Positions 34,343-45,699 of a stretch of DNA of 64,000 bases are shown piece after piece; positions within the stretch are counted from its first letter, which is position 1, and the number at the start of each line of letters is the position of its first letter. Location of the stretch: NCBI GenBank assembly GCA_020466095.1, contig CM035807.1, forward strand, positions 33,060,663-33,124,662, written 5' to 3'. Both the position numbers and the translations under genes were made by a program. The notes below the pieces were generated by a model. That model was not told the DNA's origin. It ran no database searches and saw only the letters and a program-made list of their open reading frames with translations. The stretch comes from Chlorops oryzae (taxonomy: Eukaryota; Arthropoda; Insecta; Diptera; Chloropidae).

Positions 34343-36351
34343 TACTTTATGTGGTGGCGGTAGGCGTTCACTCTTCAAAACGGCCACGCTCAGAAAAAAA
34401 AGTATAATAGGGTGGTATATGAGGTCGTATGCATTACCGCCTTCGACCTACGAAATGTGAATGCGGTTCATCGCTTCTGTAGGCAGCATTTTGGCCATTG
34501 GGTTTGTTTTATCCATCTCAGCATCCAAGAAAAACATTTCCTTTTCTCCTCAAAAAGCATCAGCCCTCGCATGGTTAGCCACGTTTAAGATCGCCTTTAA
34601 ATTGAGGTCTTTTAAAATGAGCCGCGGAGCGTTGAATTTGACGAATCCGTCCGCTTGATATTGGCATATGAGATTTGTACGAAAGCGGATTGACTGCATT
34701 ACGAATTTCCAATGGTAAACTGATCTATCGAGCATCATGGAAGAAAATGTATCGCATGCGATATTTTTACAACAAAACAAGCAGAGATATGAAGAAATTT
34801 TATTTCAAAGCGGATAAAGATTACGGATAAAACGTACAAGTATTTTGGTTTCCAAAGAACCTATGAGCTTCTTTTCTTACGTCTGCGTTTGTAGGAATTT
34901 GATCGTAATTATCCTGCAAATTAATACGCGAAATCAAGAAATTTCGAAGACCATTTCATGTTTCATTATTTTTTTCTTATTCTTTATTGCGCCTTTGTTT
35001 TAATAGTCTCGTTTATTTTGGTCAAAAATATATACTCGAAATACAGTTTAAGAACTGGACAATGGTGGTTATCATCAAGCTCATCCCCATCCTTTAACTA
35101 TTAGGGGCTCAAAATTCTCTAAGAACGACTTTTGTACGAGTAACTATGCTCAGTATTCAGTCCCACGTAAATACTGAGCGGGTTAAGATTGTGGTTAGCT
35201 TCCGTGAAAGTGTCATCATATCGGCGCACCCGCAACTCGTAGCGCGCTGCAAACTCAATCCATTTCTGGTGGTGGAATGTGGTCGTGCAGTCACGCAGCG
35301 GTAGATGAAAATTTGAACGTTTCGCGTTTCAATTTCTCCACGTCTTTAACGAGTATTGAGGTAATAATGTTTATTCTCTCTTTCCACAGCTGCCAAGGGA
35401 AATCCACAATAACCTCCAAGCGATATCCTTAACTAAAACTTCCTGAAACATTCACAACAAAAAACTCAATCGTGACGTTGCAGTTACATCACAAACGCAC
35501 AACGGCTTATTTTATGCTTAAAGTAGTATTGCCATCTAACCATAAATACTTTTCAATTTTAATTAAATTGTTTTTATTTATAAAAAGTCCCTTTAAAAAT
35601 ACCTTGTGAGTCATAAATACATAGTTCGTCAAATGTTTATTAGTCAATAATGGTGTAAACGCCACACATAATTTTAGGTGTGATTCATGAAATCCTATGT
35701 CGCTAATACACATTTATAGATCTACCCTTCATGACGTGCTGTGGTTAAGGTCCGTCAGATAATAAAATCTTTAGTGATTATTCTTAATATGAAATTTTAC
35801 TCTTTTTTTTTAAAAGCCAAAGCGCCAAGTCCGACTCACAGTAACACATGTGGTGCCCCATTGTCAAAAAAGACACCCTTTCAAATTTAATTTTCCACAA
35901 TCTTCAAGCCAAATTGGGGCAGAAAAGGAAAACAATAAGCGATAAATGATGTATGGTACACAATCGAAACGTAACAGATGGTACAAAATTTTCTATTTCT
36001 TGGGGCTTGCTCTTCTTTACTGCAGTGTTGACAAATTCTGCATTGTTTTCGGCTAGAAAACATTCACGGCACAATGTGACGCCAGCAATTAGTTTTTTGT
36101 GCGTCACTTACATACTTTGTCTGCCATAAGGCATACGAAAACTCCGTGGTCCTTTTGCCTTTGCATCCAACTTTCTAATAAAAGAAATTTATGTATAGTC
36201 CAATTTTTTTTTTTTTTTTTGGATAACTGCAAAAACTGTGCTCATTCCTATATGCATTCATCGACCGGCAACTCTTTCCATCGGAGAGTATTCTTCTATT
36301 TTCTCCGTCCAGTTCAATTTTTTTTGTGTTATTTTTCTTCTCAAGTTTTAT
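34343..36351. other. Mostly noncoding DNA
   Basis: A 65-codon frame at 34461-34658 (plus) and a 76-codon frame at 34550-34780 (minus) overlap, and neither is recognised. A protein-like minus-strand frame lies at about 35104-35319 (see findings). Confidence 0.35.
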
Positions 36352-36976
36352 TATACCCGACACACTCTGTGTCGAGGGTATATTGCGTTTGTGTGGTTGT
36401 GTGTAACACCTAGAACCAGTCGAGATACACCATACAAAATATAATATATATAGAAATGATCAGCGTCACCAGGAGATTCGATTTAGACATGTCTTGTCCG
36501 TCTGTCTGTCCGTCTGTCTGTATACAGTTTTCTTATCGAAGGAGTTGAGCTATCTTGACGAAATTTGGTATGCGTGCTCACGGTGACATGAGTAAGAACA
36601 AGTTCGAGAATGGACCCGATCGGACCATTTTTAGGGGTAACCCCAGTACTAGGGTCTGTCACAAAAATCCCAAAAATTTCCTCAAAATCGGACTTTTTCG
36701 AAATATTTCAATGTTACATAGAATTTGAGTGTATATTTAAGCCTCCGATTAGAATTTCACAAAAAATTGGAAAAGTGGGCGTGGAAATGGGGCGGATTTC
36801 ATAAAGAAATTTAACAAAAGTCGGTAAATGGTGCCCCTAATGGCCTTAAAAACCTCTTGAATATTCTTACTTAGTGGTCCTGTGTTTTGGGCGTTGTTCA
36901 AAAATTATTTAAACATGTGTGTCTGTGTCGGGTATTTTATTGTCAGGCTCGCCTGACTATAACACCCTTACTTGTT
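36352..36976 (+). mobile_element. DINE-1/INE-1-like element, family B copy 2
   Basis: It has the same stem, GTCTGTCC microsatellite, subterminal inverted TGTGTCGGGTAT and terminal hairpin (36942-36957) as copy 1, ending TTACTTGTT. It carries a single CCAGTACTAGGGTCTG block, so it is about 220 bp shorter. Confidence 0.88.
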
Positions 36977-37549
36977 TTCTTTGCAAACAGTTTATTTCCA
37001 TTTATGAGTTCTATCTTCACGAGAAATTTAATTCCCAGCACCAAATTGAGTTTGTCGAAATTTTAACATTACGTTGGAAGTGTTAAATGAATTTTCTTAT
37101 TTTTCAGTTTTCTGACGAAGATTTACTTGCATTTAATTTGCAAAACTTTTCGCTTAAAGGCTTGCCCCCTTGATCATAAAAAGTAGTCATAGGCTTATAA
37201 AGGGTTTATAAGGCGTATAGCCAAAAATATTATTCATAAACGCATATAACAATATAAGGGTTTTATAAAGTATCGAAATTTATAGTGCTGTCAAGGCTTC
37301 ATTAGCCTTTTATACAAATTTTATTTACTACATTAAATGCAGATAAAAATCTTAGTTTTATTATGCTTTTTATTTCGTCAAAATCGGAGAATAAAAGGGG
37401 AAGTTTAAATCGTTTGAAGTTGAGACAAAATTGCCGCAAGAATAGTTTCTCATATAAATCAACATAGGAGTAATTGTTCGGCTTCGTATGGCCTATCGTG
37501 TGTGTTCACTAATATCGCGACGCACTTCATTGCATTTTACCTGCGTTGA

Positions 37550-38077
37550 AGTGAAGCTGAATTTCCAATAGCGCAGGAGGTGCGTAACGTGAATTCCTGT
37601 AAATGTTCAACACCTGAAAACATATGGAACGACGTCCAATCAACTTCCTGCACACGCAAAAGTTCGAAAAATTGAATATTTCCTGCGCGTGAGCAACATG
37701 ACAGCTGAGTATAACAGTTGAAGAAAGGAATATAACAGTGTTGTAGAAACTATTGAGTACTTTTTTATGGTACTTGGTACTACGGAGGTATGCTTTTCTT
37801 CCTTAATGAATTAATATGCATTAAATAATGTTTTCATTTAAGCTTCGACATCTATATATATGATTTCTATAATTTATTTGCTAAGTAAAAGGGAATATTA
37901 CATTCCGTTCATAGAAAATAAGACGAGTACAAGAGTAGCTAAAAATGTACTGAGTCAAGTTCACATTCAAAACCGCAGCACTGACATGCTCATGCACACG
38001 CATTATTGGAAATTGCATTTTTCATGCCCCTCCTGCAGCAGGAAATTTCCTGCAGCTCCTGCGCTATTGGAATTCAG
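37550..38077. repeat. Inverted-repeat element, about 0.53 kb
   Basis: CCAATAGCGCAGGAG near 37563 and CTCCTGCGCTATTGG at 38056-38070 are perfect inverses within a longer imperfect repeat that includes AAGCTGAATT/AATTCAGGCTT. The right half also has the palindrome GCAGGAAATTTCCTGC. There is no ORF assignable to a transposase. Confidence 0.6.
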
Positions 38078-38084
38078 GCTTGAG

Positions 38085-38308
38085 GCTTCAGTCTCTTTGT
38101 GCGCGCGCGGCTGTTCGGTCGGTTTTCGCAAGTCTCGGATCGCGGAGTGCTCAGTGTTATTAGTGTGTAAGGCAAGTGCGTTCGATTTTATGCCTTAGTA
38201 TCAGTGCATAGTACTCTCGTTTCTCTGCTTTTCGCTCGCGAAGTGAAGAAAATAAGTCTTTCATATCGAAAAGCATCGTTTACAATATGTATGTATGTTG
38301 ATAAGGTG
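38085..38308 (+). promoter_or_regulatory. Weak candidate promoter and noncoding first exon
   Basis: TTCAGTC resembles an insect initiator (A at 38090), and GGTCGG lies at +28, matching five of six DPE positions. About 220 bp later GATAAG|GTGAGT is a strong 5' splice site, and the stretch is GC-richer than its surroundings. It adjoins an inverted-repeat element, so it may instead be element sequence. RNA evidence would decide. Confidence 0.25.
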
Positions 38309-40289
38309 AGTCACTTGATTTTTAGTATTTCCGTTAGTCCTGTGATTTCTTTTAATGAATATAAATATTTTTCTATCGTCTTATGATAGAGTTAAAGGGT
38401 TGATTTAACTCCATTAAATCTGTTCGATATTTGATAGCATTAAGAAAATAGTAAAAAGAAGGCAAATGAAAATAAACGTCTTAATATATCTCTATTGAAA
38501 GGATACAATTTTAGGCCTTTTTGAATTCTTCAAAATAGTTGGCACAATAATTTTTTTTATCACATTTCAATGAGCCACGCAGGTTTTACATCATTGTCGA
38601 AAAAAGTTCAATTTTTAAGAGATGCAATTTGATTGACTCTTGAAAATGAAAGCTCCGAAAACCTCTGCACTGAATACTATGACGATTTCATCCTCTATTT
38701 TCCGATTCCTCGCAGAACTGCACGTGCAGATACCGTAGCTAGATGGCAGACACCTACTTTCATGTGGTGTCGTATCCTTTGACGTAATTTGGCAGCTATT
38801 TATTCCAGCACTGGATTCTGCATATCCGCTGCACACATACCTATATATCTTCAATATGGATTGGCTTGGCGTGGCTTTGGTTGCATTCGACTTTTTAAAT
38901 TTTTGCATTGAAATTTTGTTTGCGACTTTTTATCTGGAAGTAGCAAGAAATATTTAGTTTTCCTGGTGCAATTACGTATATCTTTGAACGTCTTCGTAGT
39001 TCGGTTATTTTTGCTCATGGTATATTTTTTTCTTTTAAGATTTTTTTTAGTCTGCCCCCGTCAGCGAAATAGAGCCACAGCGACCAGAATAGATCAATTG
39101 TATTATTCCTTATGGTACCTTCTTATTTATTAACTTCTCTTTCCTGATAAAATTATTTTCCGATTGCGTTTGATCTTGAATATCTGGGACTCATCAGAAG
39201 GATCTGATTACAGATTTCACAATGTTTCAGTTTTAAAAAGTCTTCAAATAAAATAATCTGGAATTATTTTAGCCTTTAACCGACTCAAGTCGAAACTTAC
39301 TATTACTATGTATAATTTGTTAAAGAGCCAGAAACAATTTATAACAATAAAATACTGAAGCTAAATGCGCTGACCTTGTATGACGTTGACAAAATAGTTT
39401 GAGACTAAAATAATTTCCCCACCTGTAACAACAACAACGTTTCAAGCCTATTTTCGACAAGATAATTAACTCCTGTGAACTGCTTCGATAGTGAGTATTC
39501 ATGTACTTAGAGAATATGATCAAAGTTTCTTCTCAAGTGGAGTTTCTGTTCCAATTTGTACATAAACAAGCGGCAGCTCCGAAGGAAAATTGATTCAGAA
39601 TTAATTTTCGTTAACTCTTTTAGAGTGATTCATAGCTCCTTCCGGAGCTTTAATAAAATCATCCTCTCCAAATAAAACACAACCAAGACTTCACTTCCCT
39701 TCGTTGCCCGTTCGGATTCCTCGATTTTATAAACAAAATGACGTTGATTACGACAAGGTGTGATAAAACTATTGAGTGTTTATTCGCTGTTTAATGACAT
39801 CTTTATCGGCTGATTTTGCTTTATAAGCAGTGTTCGAAAATCTCAAATATCAATATTTAACAATCATAATTGAAAATCCTTGACCATGCGTGCTTTTCTT
39901 TTTTAATTCGAAAATTTTGAGTGCCCGTTAAGCTCTGAGGAAAATGCGCATCAAATTGTGTGTGCTTAGATTACACTAGTTTACACCAATTTTTTGGAGT
40001 AGATAAAAATACATGATAATAAGTTTGTAGGCCTTCTAAACACGAAACCAACATTAAAGTTTTTTTGTTACACAAGCGTTTTTTATATCGACTTTTAATA
40101 TTTTTTGTGTAATGCAGCTTTTTCGAGCAGAACTCGACAATTCATCATTTGATTTGAACAAATCGTCGCTTTAATTAAAGTTAATTAAACCCTAAAAAAA
40201 TAGTTGTAGGTTTCTGCGGACCTTTCAACCGCTTTCTGACAGAACTAAAGCGTGTCCCTAGAAAAAATACATACAGGGTGTCCACAGAA
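38309..40289. other. Noncoding DNA, nothing recognised
   Basis: No domain-bearing frame. If the 38.1-kb first exon is real, this would be its intron. Confidence 0.35.
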
Positions 40290-40499
40290 TTGTTGGCCAA
40301 ACTTAACCAGCTTAGGTCAAGAGGAACAATGTTTGTTGTTGCGAAATTTGGCTAACTGTTACCGATTTTGAGTAATAAGTGTTTGAAAATAATGCTCTTT
40401 TGAATGCAATTTTCGAAAAATGACTAAAACTACTTTTGATTTTGATTTTGTTCGAAAAAATTTCTACTAAAGATGCCTAAATAGCCTATAAAGTTGGTA

Positions 40500-40700
40500 T
40501 ATTTTGCAGTTAATATAAGTGAGAACAAAGATTGTATACTTTACCAACGACTAATACCTTAAAATTCCGAAAGGCTTCGCTTATGAAGAAGCTATCTCCA
40601 AAAATTTGGAAATTTAAGGCATTCGAGGAAAATCCGCTGAGCGCAACCTCTAAACCTTTTACGAAAAATCTGAAAAAATTCTCAAAAATACTTTGACCCA
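40500..40700 (-). repeat. Dispersed repeat, copy 2 (first copy at 11762-12010)
   Basis: The reverse complement aligns with 11762 onward (AAAAGGTTTAGAGGTTGCG, GATAGCTT and AAAGTATACAA blocks). The element may start at 40275 (ACAGGGTGTCCACAG), but its ends are not proven. Confidence 0.6.
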
Positions 40701-40740
40701 TAGGCTTTCGAAAAAACCACGTTCCAAAACCAAAAAACCA

Positions 40741-42366
40741 CGTTTTGAGAAACCCTAATACATATAAAGAAATTTAAAAAATAACTAAAATTCTGCATGA
40801 ATTGATAAAAAATTCGGTTTTTTCATGCAGAATAGGAATGAATCACAAAAAGAGCTGCCAAGATTATAAGTATTCATCACAAACTCATTTTGATAATCTA
40901 AAATTAAAAATGTTTATACTCCTGGAGATAAATATTAAGTGATTTTAAGAAACTTTGTCATAAAGAGCATTCGTATGTGCTGCAACCTTGGAGGGAAAAA
41001 TTCCAAAACTTCTTATCAAAGAATGAGTTCAAAATTTCCACAAGACCACACTTCAAAGTCTTGTAATATGAATTTTGTTATTTCGGTACAAACAAGACTG
41101 CACCCAGAGGTCTTGTGGCGAGGGAAATAAGCGGAAAGAAACTGACAGCTATATGAATTTCATTGAAAGGAAAATGCAAAAAATAGTGTACAAGTAGGTT
41201 ACGAAGAAATACAAACATAATGGGAAAATCAGTAAAGCATTTATTCATTTTATTTGCGAAAAATAAGAGCGCAGTACAAAGTTCACATTGAAGCTGCAAA
41301 AACTCTCACAATCTTCGTCTTCACAGCTTAGTGTGTGGCTTTAGTGGTTTGGATCCTCTAAAGGTCAGAGCACATTTAGTATTCAATTCCTCCGGAGGTT
41401 TTATTGTAAACACGCAAAACTATTCAAATTTGAAAGCTGGAAATAAATAAATTCACCGTGAAGTCTCACAAAACCACAAGGTGCGCAGTGCATTCTGCAA
41501 ATTCTTATGCACATACATATGTAGGTATAAGAACCAATTAAATTTGATATAAAATTTTATTGCCAGTCAGTCAACCGCATTCAGGTTCGTTCATTTGTTT
41601 TGTTCATTAAGAATACTTCCAATTTTCAATTGATTAGAGATTCGGACGGACGGTTTTGTCCGTGTTTGTCTCAGACACGTCAACTACACAAACCCTTTGA
41701 GATTCGACACGGATGATAAAAGATTTTTCGGAAATTTAAATTTGAAATTTTCGAAAAACATATTTTTCTACATTCTGACAGTGCAGCTTCTAATGACGGT
41801 ATGTAAAAACCTCTAGTGATTCGAAACGCCGTCCATCTTCTTTAGAACTTTTCATCACAAAATCATGTTAAGATTAGATTGGAAATTTTTAGTTCATCTA
41901 TATTTAGTTTTTTCTTATTTTAAATAATTTTCGTAACATAAGAAGTTGTTATTTAAGCTCAGAGCCGAAAGCCTCGTAGCTAGTGCTCTCGTTAAATCTA
42001 TGCAATAATTTATTATTGCTTAAATAAATAAATAAATAATAATAATATTTAAGCTGCAATCAATGATGTTTCTCAGCAAAGAACTTAGCAGAAAAGGCTA
42101 TAGAAATAGGTTTTTTATACCATCAAATGTTAAAGCGATTCAGCTGATTAAAAGTTATGTGAACGGCAACGACAATGGTTGATGCCAAATGCTTCTGCAA
42201 GCTGACAATATTTCCCTTTCTCAAATTTATCAAAAACTCGATTGCATTCAAATTGAATAATTTCACTTCTTAAGATTGTAAGAAGAGTAAATAGATAAAT
42301 TTGCAACGTGCTGAATTATGTTATTACTTATCGACATATAATATATATGTATATGACACCACCGGC
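40741..42366. other. Noncoding DNA, nothing recognised
   Basis: AT-rich, with no recognisable gene or repeat ends. Confidence 0.35.
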
Positions 42367-42368
42367 CC

Positions 42369-42763
42369 ATATGGGCATTTCCAAAAAAAGTCAACATTTT
42401 GTCGCGCCCGTATGCAGCTGATTGCCATTTGGGACTGCATAGAAACTTTGGAAAATATAAAAGTCCACATAAGCTGCACGAAAGTATTGAAATGCAAAAG
42501 TGCTATTTACCGCATACTTGAATTCGGGACTTAAAATTGCTCGTTTAAGTGTCGCGTCCGTTTGGAAATGCCCATAGGGAACGTGTCCAAACTACGTGAC
42601 CCTTTTAGGGGGGAGGGGGGGGCGGGATGGGAGGGGGGTCCTGAAAGTACTACACTTGGACAAATTGGTCACTTAAATTATTCTACGGATTGTCACCAAG
42701 GGGGCGGAGGGGGGTAAAAAGTAGTAAAAAATGGTTCACGTAGTTTGGACACGTTCCCATATG
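42369..42763. mobile_element. Family H MITE, about 205 bp, interrupted by a second MITE
   Basis: CATATGGGCATTTCC at the left pairs with GGAAATGCCCATATG at the right once the 182-bp insert at 42577-42758 and its ATA duplication are removed. GTCGCGCCCG (42411) and GTCGCGTCCG (42551) lie next to the two ends. A partial relative lies at 61121-61220. Confidence 0.78.
42577..42758. repeat. 182-bp MITE with a 3-bp ATA duplication
   Basis: The ends start GGGAACGTGTCCAAACTACG and are perfect for over 20 bp. ATA lies on both sides (42574-42576, 42759-42761). The interior has a run of G-tracts at 42608-42638 able to form a G-quadruplex. It is noncoding. Confidence 0.88.
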
Positions 42764-42924
42764 TAGTCTTATACATTGGTTTTTTTTCGCTGACTACCGA
42801 TTTCAGGTCATGGTGTGCTAAGTATATATTTATCATATATTCTATGCAATGATTACAGTTTTAATAACAAAACCCATGAGAAATATGAAAACTTTCTCCC
42901 ATTACCGGTGCCTACGCTAAGTCA

Positions 42925-43470
42925 GGTTAGGCTAGGTAAATGGAGCTGTCTTATATAAATAGATGGCCTTGGACCTAAGGTCCATTGTTACATCCTAAAA
43001 ATGGCAACGCCTATCTCTAGAACCATTTTGAACTAGCCTCAAAGCCACTGATTTGGCTAAGGTTTAACGAGCCTTAGGCATTGCAGTGAAAGGTGTGTCA
43101 TCTGCTTGGCAGTATCTACAATAAAAGGATGTCCTACTTTGTAGTCCCATGCTCTTACTGCATGAGATCCCACCAGTGGACAATGACCAGAAAAGATTCC
43201 GACTAAAGTGAATAGGTTGGTTCGAGAGAGATTTAGTAGTTCTTTGGATCTTTTATTGTTTAGGAACGGCCAATATACCTTGGCTTTGAAGCATGTGGGT
43301 CCTGTTGACCATATATGCATGAATGGCCTATTTGTCTATTAGTTTAGCCGGAGCCAATAGATTGCTAAAGGTAGGTATACCTGCTCTTTTTTTCCGCAAG
43401 GACATGTGCGGTCATTTCTCGCCCAGAAAGTTCTAAGCCTAGGCTTCTATGCTATATAATTTCCAAAAAA
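42925..43470 (-). pseudogene. Decayed LINE, 3' part of ORF2
   Basis: Minus-strand frames read LNNKRSKELL, LVGIFSGHCPLVGSHAVRA and, after a frame change, FYCRYCQADDTP. They align in order with the 59944-60480 LINE (LNKKRS, VSILTGHCLFGRHAARLG, FCRSCGSEEEE). This is the post-RNase-H C-terminal region with a CCHC-type knuckle of a non-LTR retrotransposon. Frameshifts make it non-functional. Confidence 0.7.
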
Positions 43471-45420
43471 AAATGCTTTGTTGTTTAGCTTTCCAGAGTT
43501 GAAATCTTTATTTAATTTTTCTACACCAGAGCTTCCTTGTCCAAAAAAAAGTGCACGAAGCATAAACATAACTCCAATAGTTAGCATTCAATCTTGTTTT
43601 TACCATCACCCAAGTTCTTTACAAGAAACTTAAGTTTTGTGTTGATGCTCTGGACGATTTCGAACAATTGAACTTGACACATACTAATCGGATCATTGAA
43701 TGGCGATGTTACATGCGACATATTTTCTATTTGACCGGAATAAATGTTCAAGTTTTATAGTTTTGTGAACCTCTGATCCTAAGCAACGTGACTTTTGTGG
43801 TAAAAATTGAAGAAAAATACAAACTTTTTATTTGAAAACTTCTCTTGAATAGAGAAAAATAATAGGTACAAAGGCCAATCTTTACTCCTTAACTTCAACG
43901 TACCTTCGGAACAGAGCATTGCGTGTCAGCTTGGATAACGATTCCATTCAAAGGTCATTGTTTGCCATTGGGGTGAATTGATGCATTATTGTGCCGTGAC
44001 TGCCTGAATGCAACAAGCTGTTAGGAGATTTTAGTGAGGGTCATTCAATGTAATACGATTTTATTGTTGGATTTTACTGGTGGAAGATTTTTTTTTTAGT
44101 TGATGAGTATTGGCAAACAATGGAACATGGAAACGGAATTTCACAAAATTTTTAGGTAAATGGGTTCGAGTTGACCTCATTACAAGCTGAGCTAGAAAAG
44201 CTAAAGCAATACGGAAAAAACAAGCTTCCGAGATACTTTGTTGTATTTGTTTTTTATTAAACCGTCTGTCTTTTTTGAGTTTTATAAATTTATAGCATAC
44301 TTTATGGGGCAAAAATGTTTCTAATCAATATTTTGCGAATAAGTTAACCGCTTTTCTAACTTCAAACAAATTCAAAGAGACGTTAAAAATCGAATTAAAT
44401 CTGAACTTTATATGAATGGAACTAAATTTTCACTTCATAAAGTATGCTTTAATTGAATAAAAGTCAACAAAATCCGAGCCCTGCTAATAACATCATTGAA
44501 ATTAGTGTTTGAGTGTATTCCATGTGCTTTTCTCACAGTCATTCACTGATTTCATGCCATCCCCCTTATTGAATTGCATCGAATTTTCATAATTTATTGT
44601 GTACAAATTTTCCGCTCCTTATTTTGAACGAAAATAACAAAGAAAGCAACATCTTAATTTTTTCTTCCTTCTATCTTGTGATTTCTTTGGCTTTTTATTT
44701 ATCGCTTTAACATTATATTTTAGCTGACGACCTTTATTTTTCATTTGCCTTTCCGTCATTTCTCACGTTGCACAGTGGTAAGGATTCATATATTTCTTGG
44801 CAAAAAGTATAAGGAGTGGTCCTAGAGTAATGAATCTTGGTACCGAGCTTTATTTTGATGGAATTGAGAAAAAACAAGAAAACGAAGTTTCATCAATATC
44901 GGAAACGACCACCACCCACCCCCAATCAACCCAAAATGAAATTTTCACTTAAACTTTTTCCAGGGATCGAAAATAATAACAATGACATTGATTTTTTACC
45001 GCAAAAAATCATTTGGCATTATTTGTTCTAAGGAAACTTGAGATACACCAACGTTATTGGTTTTTTATGAAATACCTAAAAAAAAAAGAAAAACCTTAAT
45101 TTGCAATTTTTATTTGCTTATATAGAAATTGAAAAATATCGCTTAAATCGTAAGATTTATTTCCATCCTGAATATCCAGCTTCTATTCATGCAATACGTA
45201 TTGTAATGGTAATGTCTAAGCTATTACCTGTCAGGCAATAATTTAGGCCTGAAAACGCCACTGCCCAGCGGACAATTATCTCCTGCATGACAAAGTCACC
45301 AGTGATGTCATCACTGACATATAGGTGACATTGTCACGCATGAAATCTTGGAGGACATGTCATCGTGAAGGTATGCTATTCATGTGCTTGACTCTCATTG
45401 GCTACTGAAATTTAAATAAG
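43471..45420. other. Noncoding DNA, nothing recognised
   Basis: Only short frames (for example 44061-44312) without domains. Confidence 0.35.
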
Positions 45421-45447
45421 GTTTTAGCGTCAGATCAGCATTAGCAT

Positions 45448-45520
45448 GAAGTGGCGTAGAAGATGAGGGCTTGACTCAGAATCCGAAGATCGCGGGTTCG
45501 ACCCCAGGCTGAGGCGAACA
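45448..45520 (+). other. tRNA-like relic, probably a SINE head
   Basis: TGGCGTAGAAGATGAGG (45452-45468) resembles an A-box/D-arm. CTCAGAA could be an anticodon loop, and GGGTTCGACCCC (45494-45505) is a B-box. Stems are incomplete and an A-run follows (45528-45539), so a tRNA-derived SINE fragment fits better than a tRNA gene. Confidence 0.4.
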
Positions 45521-45699
45521 AAAATTGTAAAAAAAAAAATTTTTTAAAATTTTCGAAATATTCAAAGAGAGGGCAAAGAAGAGATTTATCAAACTGACAT
45601 TTAGAGAGAAAAGAGCAATGTGCTGCTCTCATATGCTTTTTTCGCCATCGCACCCCCTATGACAATGGCGTGCCAATGCTATATGAGGGCTCACTTATT

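Noticed and set aside
34461..34658. 65-codon frame with a hydrophobic N-terminus, possible secreted peptide
   Set aside because: It overlaps a longer minus-strand frame, with no promoter, splice or family evidence, so chance is as likely.
45448..45520. Functional tRNA gene
   Set aside because: The acceptor and T stems do not pair fully and an A-rich tract follows, fitting a SINE relic better.
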